This document shows positions 1 through 5,799 of a stretch of DNA of 8,338 bases, one piece after another. The DNA lies in the NCBI GenBank assembly GCA_902767465.1, contig CACXHM010000017.1:1-8338 (forward strand), in the 5' to 3' direction. A program made the translations under genes and the position numbers. The DNA is from an uncultured Bacteroidia bacterium (lineage in GTDB: Bacteria > Bacteroidota > Bacteroidia > Bacteroidales > UBA932). Every line of letters starts with the position of its first letter. The stretch's first letter is position 1. The notes below the pieces were generated by a model. It did not search any database, was not told where the DNA came from, and worked only from the letters and a program-made list of their open reading frames with translations.

Positions 1-2662
1 ATCCCAGGTGCATGCCAAGGCCGAACTCGCAGAAGTCCTCGAAAAGGGAGTTTGCCCATGCGGGGCCGTGTCCCTGTGCGTTGGTGCAGTAAGGAGATGC
101 GGGGAAGGAGGCTCCGTAGATAGAAGAACAGCCGGTAGCGTTCGCAATCATCATGTGGTCGCCGAACAACTGCGTTATGTTCTTGATATAAGGTGTCTCG
201 CCGCATCCTGCGCATGCACCGGAGAATTCGAACAGGGGCTGACTGAATTGGGCTGCCTTGAGGTTGCTCTTAGGGTCGAGCGGGGTTTTGTAACCCACCT
301 TGGCATTCAGGTAATCGTACTGCTCCTGGTCGTCCACATGATCCATGTAAGGTTGCATGCTGAGGCTCTTTTCGGGCTTTGTGGGACATACGTCCACGCA
401 ATTGCCGCAACCGGTACAGTCGGCAACCGACACGCTCATGACAAATTTATATTCCTTCAGATTCGCCTTTCCGTCGGTGAACTTAACTCCGGCGGCTTCT
501 GCGGCAGGAGCCTCGTCGGCGTTCAGCAGGAACGGACGGATGGCTGCATGAGGACATACAAATGCACAGTTGTTGCACTGGATACAGGTGTCGGGATTCC
601 ACACGGGGACGCTGACCGCAACGCCGCGTTTCTCGTAAGCGGAAGTGCCTGCAGGCATTGTGCCGTCCTGATAGGGGAGGAATGCGCTAACGGGAAGGGT
701 GTCTCCCTCCTGGGCATTCACCACGTCGGCAATTTCCTTGACGAATGACGGAGCCAGACGGTTTTTGCCGGGATTCTCGAATTTTGCACTGATTGATGCC
801 CATTCTGCAGGAACTTTTACCTCGGTGTATTCACCGCCGCGGTCGATGGCTGCATAGTTCATGTTGACCACGTTTTCACCCTTCTTGCCGTAGCTCTTGA
901 GGGCTGCATCCTTCATATATTTGACAGCATCTTCGGCGGGAATGATGCCGGTGATGCGGAAAAATGCACTTTGCAGAATGGTGTTGGTGCGTCCTCCAAG
1001 TCCGATTTCGGCCGCTATCTTGGTGGCATTGATGATATAAAGCTTTATGTGCTTCTTGCCGATTATGCTCTTGACATTGTCGGGAATGCGTTCGAGGGTT
1101 TCCTTCTCATCCCAAAGAGAGTTGAGGAGCAGGCTGCCTCCCTCCTTTATGCCCTTGAGAACATCGTATTTCTCAAGATATGAAGGCACGTGGCAGGCAA
1201 CGAAATCCGGAGTGGATACCAGATACGGTGCGCGGATGGGCTCTTTTCCGAAACGGAGATGAGAGCAGGTGTAGCCTCCGGACTTCTTGGAATCGTAGTC
1301 GAAATATGCCTGTGAATAGAGGTTGGTGTGGGAACCGATGATTTTGATGGTATTCTTGTTCGCACCCACTGTGCCGTCGGATCCGAGACCATAGAATTTG
1401 CATTCTGTGGTGCCGGGTTTCACGATGGACACTTCTTCCTTGGTGGGAAGGCTCTTGAATGTGACATCATCGACGATACCGATGGTGAAGTCGTTCTTGG
1501 GGCTCTTCAACTCGAGGTTGTCGAATACTGCGATGATCTGTGCAGGAGTGGTGTCCTTGCTCGAAAGACCGTAGCGTCCTCCAACGATGACAGGGGCATC
1601 GTTGGTGCCCTGATAGGCGGCTTTGATATCGAGATAGAGAGGCTCTCCCAGTGATCCGGGCTCTTTGGTGCGATCCAGCACGGCAATCTTCCTGGTGGTT
1701 GCAGGGATGGCCTTGAACAGGTACTTTGTGCTGAACGGGCGGTAGAGATGTACGGAAACCAGACCGTAATGACGCCCCTGCCCATTAAGGAAGTCGATGG
1801 TTTCGCGGATGGTCTCCGTGACTGATCCCATGGCTATGATGATTTTTTCGGCTTTGGGATCTCCGTAATAGTCGAACGGACGATAAATACGTCCGGTGGC
1901 TTCGCCGATTTCGCCCATATAGCGGGCAACTACATCGGGAACCTCTTCATATACTTTGTTGCGGGATTCTACTGCCTGGAAATAGACGTCGCCGTTCTGG
2001 GCAGTGCCGCGTGTGACAGGGTTGTCGGGGTTGAGCGCCCTTTCCCGGAACTGTTGCAGAGCCTTGGTGCTCACCATCTTCCGAAGGTCGTCCTCATCGA
2101 TTGCTTCGATTTTCTGGATTTCGTGCGAAGTGCGGAAGCCGTCGAAGAAATGCAGGAATGGCACGCTGCTTTTGATAGCGGAAAGGTGTGCGATGGCAGC
2201 CAGATCCTGTGCTTCCTGAACCGAGCCGGATGCCAGCATTGCGAATCCGGTCTGGCGGCAAGCCATTACATCTTGATGATCTCCGAAAATGGAGAGAGCA
2301 TGAGAGGCAAGTGCGCGGGCCGATACATGGAATACGGCTGGAAGCAGTTCGCCGGCAATTTTATACATATTCGGGATCATCAGCAGAAGTCCCTGGGAAG
2401 CGGTGTAGGTTGTGGTCAACGCTCCGGCCTGAAGGGAACCGTGCACTGTTCCCGAGGCACCGCCTTCGCTCTGAAGTTCTGTGACCTTTACGGTTTCTCC
2501 CCAAAGATTCTTCTTTCCGTGGGCAGCCCATTCGTCGATGTTTTCCGCCATGGGAGATGAAGGTGTGATAGGGTAGATCGCCGCATGCTCGCTGAACAGA
2601 TATGCGATGCCGGCTACGGCGGTGTTACCGTCACAGGTGATAAATTTTTTTTCTTTAGCCAT
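1..2662 (-). CDS. nifJ: Pyruvate:ferredoxin (flavodoxin) oxidoreductase, single-chain NifJ type; C-terminus beyond the left edge
   Basis: Oxidatively decarboxylates pyruvate to acetyl-CoA and CO2 and reduces ferredoxin or flavodoxin; a cytoplasmic, oxygen-sensitive enzyme central to anaerobic metabolism. 887 residues are present; the family is usually about 1170-1200, so roughly the last quarter is missing. Visible in order: the N-terminal pyruvate/TPP domain with YPITPSS at 30-36, E66 in TELQSEGG (matching the cofactor-activating Glu) and R116 in SAR (matching a pyruvate-binding Arg); domain II; the gamma-type domain; the EKR motif at 677-679; two ferredoxin-like clusters (C693, C696, C699, C703 and C749, C752, C755, C759); then the start of the TPP-binding domain with C817, C820 and C845 for the proximal cluster. 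Its fourth Cys should lie outside the window. The reading frame stays consistent across all cluster motifs. The ATG at 2662 begins MAKEKKFITCDGN, the usual N-terminus, with no Shine-Dalgarno. It lies 31 bases after fabD and is probably cotranscribed with it. Confidence 0.97.
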   Translation of the reverse strand, partial: MAKEKKFITCDGNTAVAGIAYLFSEHAAIYPITPSSPMAENIDEWAAHGKKNLWGETVKVTELQSEGGASGTVHGSLQAGALTTTYTASQGLLLMIPNMYKIAGELLPAVFHVSARALASHALSIFGDHQDVMACRQTGFAMLASGSVQEAQDLAAIAHLSAIKSSVPFLHFFDGFRTSHEIQKIEAIDEDDLRKMVSTKALQQFRERALNPDNPVTRGTAQNGDVYFQAVESRNKVYEEVPDVVARYMGEIGEATGRIYRPFDYYGDPKAEKIIIAMGSVTETIRETIDFLNGQGRHYGLVSVHLYRPFSTKYLFKAIPATTRKIAVLDRTKEPGSLGEPLYLDIKAAYQGTNDAPVIVGGRYGLSSKDTTPAQIIAVFDNLELKSPKNDFTIGIVDDVTFKSLPTKEEVSIVKPGTTECKFYGLGSDGTVGANKNTIKIIGSHTNLYSQAYFDYDSKKSGGYTCSHLRFGKEPIRAPYLVSTPDFVACHVPSYLEKYDVLKGIKEGGSLLLNSLWDEKETLERIPDNVKSIIGKKHIKLYIINATKIAAEIGLGGRTNTILQSAFFRITGIIPAEDAVKYMKDAALKSYGKKGENVVNMNYAAIDRGGEYTEVKVPAEWASISAKFENPGKNRLAPSFVKEIADVVNAQEGDTLPVSAFLPYQDGTMPAGTSAYEKRGVAVSVPVWNPDTCIQCNNCAFVCPHAAIRPFLLNADEAPAAEAAGVKFTDGKANLKEYKFVMSVSVADCTGCGNCVDVCPTKPEKSLSMQPYMDHVDDQEQYDYLNAKVGYKTPLDPKSNLKAAQFSQPLFEFSGACAGCGETPYIKNITQLFGDHMMIANATGCSSIYGASFPASPYCTNAQGHGPAWANSLFEDFCEFGLGMHLG

Positions 2663-2693
2663 ATAATATCGATATAAATGTTGTTTTGTATGC

Positions 2694-3584
2694 TTAGCTT
2701 AAGCCGTTTATTGCCACTTCAATTCCCTCGGCGCCGCTGATGCGCTTTACAAGGCCCTGAAGCACAGTGCCGGGACCGAGTTCCGTGAACTCGTCTGCGC
2801 CTGCAGCAATCATATTCTTTATGCTTTGAGTCCAGCGCACGGGACTTGTGAGTTGTTTGAGGAGATTCTCCTTAATGCAAGCAGGATCTGTTTCGGCAGC
2901 TGCGGTTACGTTCTGATATATGGGGCAGCGGGGAGCCTTGATTAAGGTGGCTTCGATAGCTTTTGCGAGCTCGGCGCGGGCGGGTTCCATGAGCGGGGAG
3001 TGGAAGGCTCCGCTCACCGCGAGGGGAAGGGCGCGTTTTGCGCCCGCCTGCTTGCAGGCCTCGCACGCGGCGAGTACGGCGTCGTTCTGTCCCGAAATGA
3101 CGATTTGTCCGTCGCAGTTGTAATTGGCTGCGATTACGATGCCTTCCGTCTTTTCGCAGATCTGCTCGACGGTTTCGGTAGGAAGGCCTATGATGGCTGC
3201 CATTGTACCTGGCACCTTTTCACAGCACTTCTGCATTTCATTTGCGCGTATGGCAACGAGCTTCAGGCCGTCTTCGAAACTCACGGCTCCGGAGGCCACA
3301 AGAGCCGAAAACTCTCCAAGGGAATGCCCGCCTACCATGTCGGGAGCGGGGAGGCCGGGTGTGCAGAGCGCAAGTGCTGCGGAGTGAATGAAAATCGCCG
3401 GCTGGGTCACCCTGGTAGCCTTGAGGTCTTCTGGTGAGCCTCCGAACATAATTTCGGTTATATTGAATCCGAGGATATCGTTTGCTTTATCCATCAAGGC
3501 TTTTGCCTCGGGACTGTTGTCGTATAGTTCTTTTCCCATTCCGGGGAATTGAGCCCCCTGTCCGGGGAATACATATGCTTTCAT
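2694..3584 (-). CDS. fabD: Malonyl-CoA:ACP transacylase
   Basis: Moves malonyl from malonyl-CoA to the phosphopantetheine arm of acyl carrier protein, supplying the extender unit for type II fatty-acid synthesis in the cytoplasm. The 296-residue length is normal for a stand-alone FabD. Visible catalytic features are the N-terminal FPGQGAQ (oxyanion-hole Gln9), GHSLGE with nucleophile Ser88, Arg113 in AIRANEM (binds the malonyl carboxylate), and His195 in SGAFHSPLM, the general base; the ELGPG motif follows near 268. The ATG at 3584 gives the standard MKAYVFPGQG start. It is the first gene of the leftward pair with nifJ. A TATATTTG box at 3612-3605, 20 bases before the start codon, is the likely promoter -7 element. 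Not an acyltransferase module of a polyketide synthase: it is single-domain, with no flanking ketosynthase or carrier domain in view. Confidence 0.97.
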   Translation of the reverse strand: MKAYVFPGQGAQFPGMGKELYDNSPEAKALMDKANDILGFNITEIMFGGSPEDLKATRVTQPAIFIHSAALALCTPGLPAPDMVGGHSLGEFSALVASGAVSFEDGLKLVAIRANEMQKCCEKVPGTMAAIIGLPTETVEQICEKTEGIVIAANYNCDGQIVISGQNDAVLAACEACKQAGAKRALPLAVSGAFHSPLMEPARAELAKAIEATLIKAPRCPIYQNVTAAAETDPACIKENLLKQLTSPVRWTQSIKNMIAAGADEFTELGPGTVLQGLVKRISGAEGIEVAINGLS

Positions 3585-3600
3585 AGTAGATTGGTTTTAG

Positions 3601-3632
3601 TTTACAAATATAACAAAAAAATGGTATATTTG
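3601..3632 (+). promoter_or_regulatory. Putative tRNA-Arg promoter, Bacteroidota type
   Basis: TATATTTG at 3625-3632 matches the TAnnTTTG -7 consensus. TTTAC at 3601-3605 sits at about the right distance to act as a weak -33 element. Initiation near 3638-3641 would fall just before the mature tRNA 5' end at 3646. The -33 part overlaps the fabD -7 box on the other strand, so the two divergent promoters would compete for the same stretch of DNA. Confidence 0.55.
3605..3612 (-). promoter_or_regulatory. Putative -7 box of the fabD promoter
   Basis: TATATTTG on the minus strand fits the Bacteroidota primary sigma factor -7 consensus TAnnTTTG. Transcription from it would start near 3598-3602, giving a 5' untranslated region of roughly 15 bases before the fabD ATG. 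No convincing -33 TTTG is seen at the usual 19-base spacing, so the call rests on the -7 box and its position. Confidence 0.45.
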
Positions 3633-3645
3633 CAGTCGTTTATCC

Positions 3646-3720
3646 GCCCCTGTAGTTTAATGGATAGAATTTCGGATTCCGGTTCCGACGATAGGCGTTC
3701 GATTCGCCTCGGGGGTACCA
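3646..3720 (+). tRNA. tRNA-Arg, anticodon CCG, CCA encoded
   Basis: A full cloverleaf of 75 bases. Acceptor strand GCCCCTG (3646-3652) pairs with CGGGGGT (3710-3716), including a U6-G67 and a terminal G1-U72 wobble. The D arm is GTTT/GAAT around AATGGATA. The anticodon stem TCGGA/TCCGA is perfect, with loop TTCCGGT and anticodon CCG at 3679-3681, reading CGG. The variable loop has 4 bases, the T stem AGGCG/CGCCT is perfect, and the T loop is TTCGATT. Discriminator A is at 3717, with CCA at 3718-3720. The U72 in place of the usual C72 is the only oddity. Confidence 0.97.
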
Positions 3721-3726
3721 ATTTGC

Positions 3727-3756
3727 AGAGTGTAGTTCAATTCCTACCGCTCTTTT
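3727..3756 (+). terminator. Possible rho-independent terminator after tRNA-Arg
   Basis: Seven bases past the tRNA, AGAG (3727-3730) pairs with CTCT (3750-3753), and GTAG (3732-3735) with CTAC (3744-3747), around an 8-base loop. There is a 1x2 internal loop between the two helices. A short T run ends at 3756. The stem is weak and the T run brief, so partial read-through into the hydrolase gene is possible. Confidence 0.35.
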
Positions 3757-3777
3757 CGATTCTTTAATAATGAATCC

Positions 3778-4851
3778 ATGAAACGAACGTTTTCTATTAT
3801 CATTGCATCTTTGATGCTTCTGGCCTGCAAGTCAAATATTAACAATATGAGTACTCTGAATCTTACACGGGAATGGGACAAGACGTTTCCAAAGTCCGAT
3901 TTGGTCAATCACAGTAAAATCACGTTTCACAACCGTTATGGTATTGAGTTGGCCGCCGATATGTATGTTCCCAAGAATGCTGAAGGTAAACTTCCGGCCA
4001 TTGCTGTATCCGGCCCCTTCGGAGCTGTAAAAGAGCAGAGTAGCGGCCTTTATGCCCAGCACATGGCGGAGCGTGGCTTTGTTACCATAGCATTCGATCC
4101 CTCTTTTACGGGCGAATCCGGGGGAGAACCCCGCCGGATGGCATCTCCTGATATCAATACGGAAGATTTTCTTGCCGCGGTCGATTTTCTCTCAACCAAT
4201 GATCTTGTCGATCCTGAACGCATCGGAATCATCGGTATCTGTGGTTTCGGCGGGATGGCTATAAATGCAGCTGCTATCGATCCGCGAATCAAAGCTACGG
4301 TTGCTTCGACAATGTACGATATGAGCAAGGTAAATGCTGAAGGGTATTTTGCCAGTGAAGACAGCCAGGCTCAGCGAATGGAAAAGCGCAAAGCCCTTGC
4401 TGCCCAGCGCACGAAAGATTTTGCTGCCGGAACGTACGAGCGCGCCGGCGGTGTCGTCGATCCGCTTCCTGAAGATGCTCCATGGTTCGTTAAGGAGTAT
4501 CATGCCTACTATAAGACCGAGCGTGGTTACCATGCGCGCAGCGGCAATTCCAACGATGGTTGGAATGTCATCGGCTGCCAGAGTTTCCTGAATCAGCCTC
4601 TTCTTTGCTGGGCTCATGAAATCGAAAGCCCGGTCCTCCTTATCCATGGGGAAAAGGCACACAGCCGCTATTTCAGTGAATATGCATTTGAGCGTATGAC
4701 AGGAAAGCATATTGAAGGTGAGAGTGCCAGGGAAGGCAACAAGGAGTTGATGATTATTCCCGGTGCCACCCATGTGGACCTTTACGACGATGTGAAGGGA
4801 GTCATCCCTTATGATAAAATCGAGTCCTTCTTTAAGAGCTATGCCCGTTGA
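3778..4851 (+). CDS. Lipoprotein alpha/beta hydrolase with cysteine nucleophile (dienelactone-hydrolase/YcjY-like)
   Basis: Predicted outer-surface or periplasmic hydrolase of 357 residues; substrate unknown. MKRTFSIIIASLMLLAC is a lipoprotein signal with lipobox LLAC and acylated Cys17, so the ATG at 3778 is preferred over the internal Met24. The body carries alpha/beta-hydrolase landmarks: an oxyanion-region motif near 78-82 (SGPFG), FDPSFTGESGG at 106-116, and the nucleophile elbow GICGFGG at 153-159, where the usual Ser is Cys155. His332 in GATHVDLYD is the expected catalytic His; the acid is not certain from sequence alone. Cys nucleophiles are known in dienelactone hydrolases, and GIC-x-x-GG with a C-terminal THxDLYD resembles the YcjY-type group. 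No separate promoter is obvious, so transcription may enter from the tRNA promoter. The 3' end overlaps the Nudix gene by 11 bases, suggesting coupled translation. Confidence is high in the fold and low in any substrate. Confidence 0.9.
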   Translation: MKRTFSIIIASLMLLACKSNINNMSTLNLTREWDKTFPKSDLVNHSKITFHNRYGIELAADMYVPKNAEGKLPAIAVSGPFGAVKEQSSGLYAQHMAERGFVTIAFDPSFTGESGGEPRRMASPDINTEDFLAAVDFLSTNDLVDPERIGIIGICGFGGMAINAAAIDPRIKATVASTMYDMSKVNAEGYFASEDSQAQRMEKRKALAAQRTKDFAAGTYERAGGVVDPLPEDAPWFVKEYHAYYKTERGYHARSGNSNDGWNVIGCQSFLNQPLLCWAHEIESPVLLIHGEKAHSRYFSEYAFERMTGKHIEGESAREGNKELMIIPGATHVDLYDDVKGVIPYDKIESFFKSYAR

Positions 4852-5254
4852 CAGGGTACAGGTAGCAGCCGCTGTCATCCGCGATGGGGACAGAGTATTT
4901 GCCACCCAGCGCGGGTATGGAGAATTCAAGGACTGGTGGGAATTTCCGGGCGGGAAAATTGAACCTGGAGAAACTCCCGAAGAAGCTCTGGTAAGAGAGA
5001 TCAAGGAAGAACTTTCCGCCGATATCCATGTCGGCAAACTGCTCCATACGGTTGAGTGGGACTATCCGAAGTTCCATTTAACCATGCACTGCTACATGTG
5101 CTCGCTCGTAGCCGATGCCTTGCACCTGAACGAGCACGAAGCGGCCAAATGGCTCACGGCATCCACCCTCAGCAGTGTCAACTGGCTTCCTGCCGATCTC
5201 GCACTTATCCCGCTTATCGAGCAAGAGTTGTCAACCCGTCAAGTCAGCATATAA
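4841..5254 (+). CDS. Nudix hydrolase, MutT/NudG-like nucleoside triphosphate pyrophosphohydrolase
   Basis: Likely hydrolyses (damaged) nucleoside triphosphates to monophosphate and pyrophosphate, either as an 8-oxo-dGTP sanitiser or as a CTP/dCTP-type pyrophosphatase; sequence cannot settle which. It is 137 residues, normal for the group. The Nudix box runs 38-60: G38, E44, R52-E53, and the metal-binding pair E56-E57. The last Gly of the G-x5-E-x7-REU-xEE-xGU signature is Ser59. WWEFPGGK before the box and NEHEAAKWL near 97-105 are typical of MutT/NudG proteins. The start chosen is ATG at 4841 (MPVDRVQVAAAVI), which fits the family N-terminus; an in-frame ATG at 4811 lies further inside the hydrolase gene and would add ten unneeded residues. 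The 11-base overlap with the hydrolase implies one transcript. Confidence 0.93.
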   Translation: MPVDRVQVAAAVIRDGDRVFATQRGYGEFKDWWEFPGGKIEPGETPEEALVREIKEELSADIHVGKLLHTVEWDYPKFHLTMHCYMCSLVADALHLNEHEAAKWLTASTLSSVNWLPADLALIPLIEQELSTRQVSI

Positions 5255-5269
5255 GGCCGATGCCGTCAT

Positions 5270-5300
5270 CATCCGGGCCGATTGTGCCGGCAGCCGGATG
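5270..5300. other. GC-rich hairpin downstream of the Nudix gene
   Basis: CATCCGG (5270-5276) pairs perfectly with CCGGATG (5294-5300). Inside it, GCCG pairs with CGGC around a 7-base loop, with an AG bulge on the right arm. It begins 15 bases after the Nudix stop codon. No T run follows directly; the nearest is at 5322-5329, so it is at best an imperfect terminator or an mRNA 3'-end stabiliser. Confidence 0.4.
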
Positions 5301-5307
5301 CGTAGAA

Positions 5308-5338
5308 TCTGTTATAAACTATTTTTTTTGTAACTTTG
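5308..5338 (+). promoter_or_regulatory. Putative Bacteroidota-type promoter for the small secreted protein gene
   Basis: TAACTTTG at 5331-5338 is a full match to TAnnTTTG. TCTG at 5308-5311 lies exactly 19 bases upstream and matches three of four positions of the -33 TTTG. Initiation would fall around 5341-5346, leaving almost no untranslated leader before the ATG at 5351, or none before a GTG at 5345. Confidence 0.6.
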
Positions 5339-5350
5339 TTCTCCGTGAAA

Positions 5351-5698
5351 ATGTTTCTGCTCATAATGTCGCTTTTGTTGCCGTTCTTTTCGGGCGGCAA
5401 GAATAACGCGGATGCAGTTATTTCTTCAGATGAAGGGTCGTATTGCGTTGCAGAAGCATTTTCCGGGCAGGGGATACTTTTCTCCGGTTACGGCGGCTTA
5501 AATTCCGTCTCGGTCCGGAACACCAATACCGGGCGCAGGACTTCGCCGCAGACCCGCCCTTCCTTTCGCATCATCAAAGTCGGCAAGGTAATCGACAATA
5601 ACCGCACACATCCTTTCCTGACCCCGGTTTTCGTCCCGCTGTCGGGAATGCATATTACTGAAAGGTACCTGTTCTCCATCTGCCGGCTCCGCCTATAG
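5351..5698 (+). CDS. Small predicted secreted or membrane-anchored protein of unknown function
   Basis: 115 residues if read from ATG 5351. I do not recognise a named domain. The N-terminus (MFLLIMSLLLPFF, then SGGKNNADA) looks like a signal peptide or anchor. An in-frame GTG at 5345 would add a Lys at position 2 and a more usual charged n-region; an in-frame TTG at 5336 lies inside the promoter box and is rejected. The middle has Ser/Gly/Asn-rich sequence with one Cys (SYC). The C-terminal half is basic and hydrophobic (RRTSPQTRPSFR, HPFLTPVFVPLSG, then HITERYLFSICRLRL). A good promoter directly upstream and the protein-like C-terminus argue that it is real. I have an unverified impression that similar short C-terminal blocks occur in other Bacteroidales. 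It precedes the antiporter by 101 bases on the same strand. If it were not a gene, 5255-5799 would be a 545-base gap holding only the hairpin, promoter and repeat listed here. Confidence 0.6.
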   Translation: MFLLIMSLLLPFFSGGKNNADAVISSDEGSYCVAEAFSGQGILFSGYGGLNSVSVRNTNTGRRTSPQTRPSFRIIKVGKVIDNNRTHPFLTPVFVPLSGMHITERYLFSICRLRL

Positions 5699-5700
5699 CG

Positions 5701-5779
5701 GAGGGGTTCTTCGCCGGCTATGTCGGCCTCTTCAGAATGATAAACTCTCTGTCATTCTGAACGAATTGAAGAATCAATT
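5701..5779. repeat. Inverted-repeat intergenic element (REP-like), two related arms
   Basis: The core is a perfect 10-bp inverted repeat: TTCAGAATGA (5731-5740) and TCATTCTGAA (5752-5761), with an 11-base spacer. Each core arm extends outward to a GAAGAA/TTCTTC block: rightward to GAAGAATC at 5768-5775, and leftward to TTCTTC at 5707-5712. The left half also contains GCCGGC (5713-5718) paired with GTCGGC (5722-5727) around TAT. AATTG and CAATT (5764-5768, 5775-5779) form a further small palindrome. It looks like two divergent copies of one unit of the form TCATTCTGAA-variable-GAAGAATC arranged head to head. Units of this kind recur in many bacterial genomes as short non-coding repeats, from memory only. 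It could also act as a transcript-end or processing hairpin. Confidence 0.6.
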
Positions 5780-5783
5780 TACC

Positions 5784-5797
5784 AAATCAGAAATCAG
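5784..5797 (+). repeat. Tandem 7-base repeat just before the antiporter start codon
   Basis: AAATCAG occurs twice in direct succession, ending two bases before the ATG at 5800. It occupies the place of a ribosome-binding site. The A-rich character is usual for Bacteroidota leaders, and the repeat may be chance. Confidence 0.5.
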
Positions 5798-5799
5798 TA

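Noticed and set aside
8..748. 246-codon open frame on the plus strand opposite nifJ
   Set aside because: It lies entirely antisense to the ferredoxin-cluster part of nifJ, whose cysteine motifs are intact on the minus strand. No protein-like domain was seen and its composition follows the shadow frame.
2054..2560. 168-codon plus-strand frame opposite the N-terminal part of nifJ
   Set aside because: It is antisense to the conserved pyruvate-binding domain of nifJ; there is no signal of its own.
3721..3756. Possible second, degenerate tRNA after tRNA-Arg (GTGTAGTTCAA resembles a tRNA 5' region)
   Set aside because: No anticodon arm, T arm or acceptor 3' strand follows. The same bases are better explained as a hairpin with a short T run.
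4192..5037. 281-codon minus-strand frame opposite the hydrolase and Nudix genes
   Set aside because: It spans two clearly real plus-strand genes with intact catalytic motifs; its protein shows no recognisable family and reads as a complement shadow.
5339..5347. TTG at 5336 as the start of the small secreted protein
   Set aside because: It sits inside the TAACTTTG promoter box, so it would lie upstream of the expected transcript start; ATG 5351 or GTG 5345 are better.
5056..5406. 116-codon plus-strand frame overlapping the end of the Nudix gene
   Set aside because: Most of it is an alternative frame of the Nudix coding sequence, and it runs through the hairpin and the promoter of the next gene.
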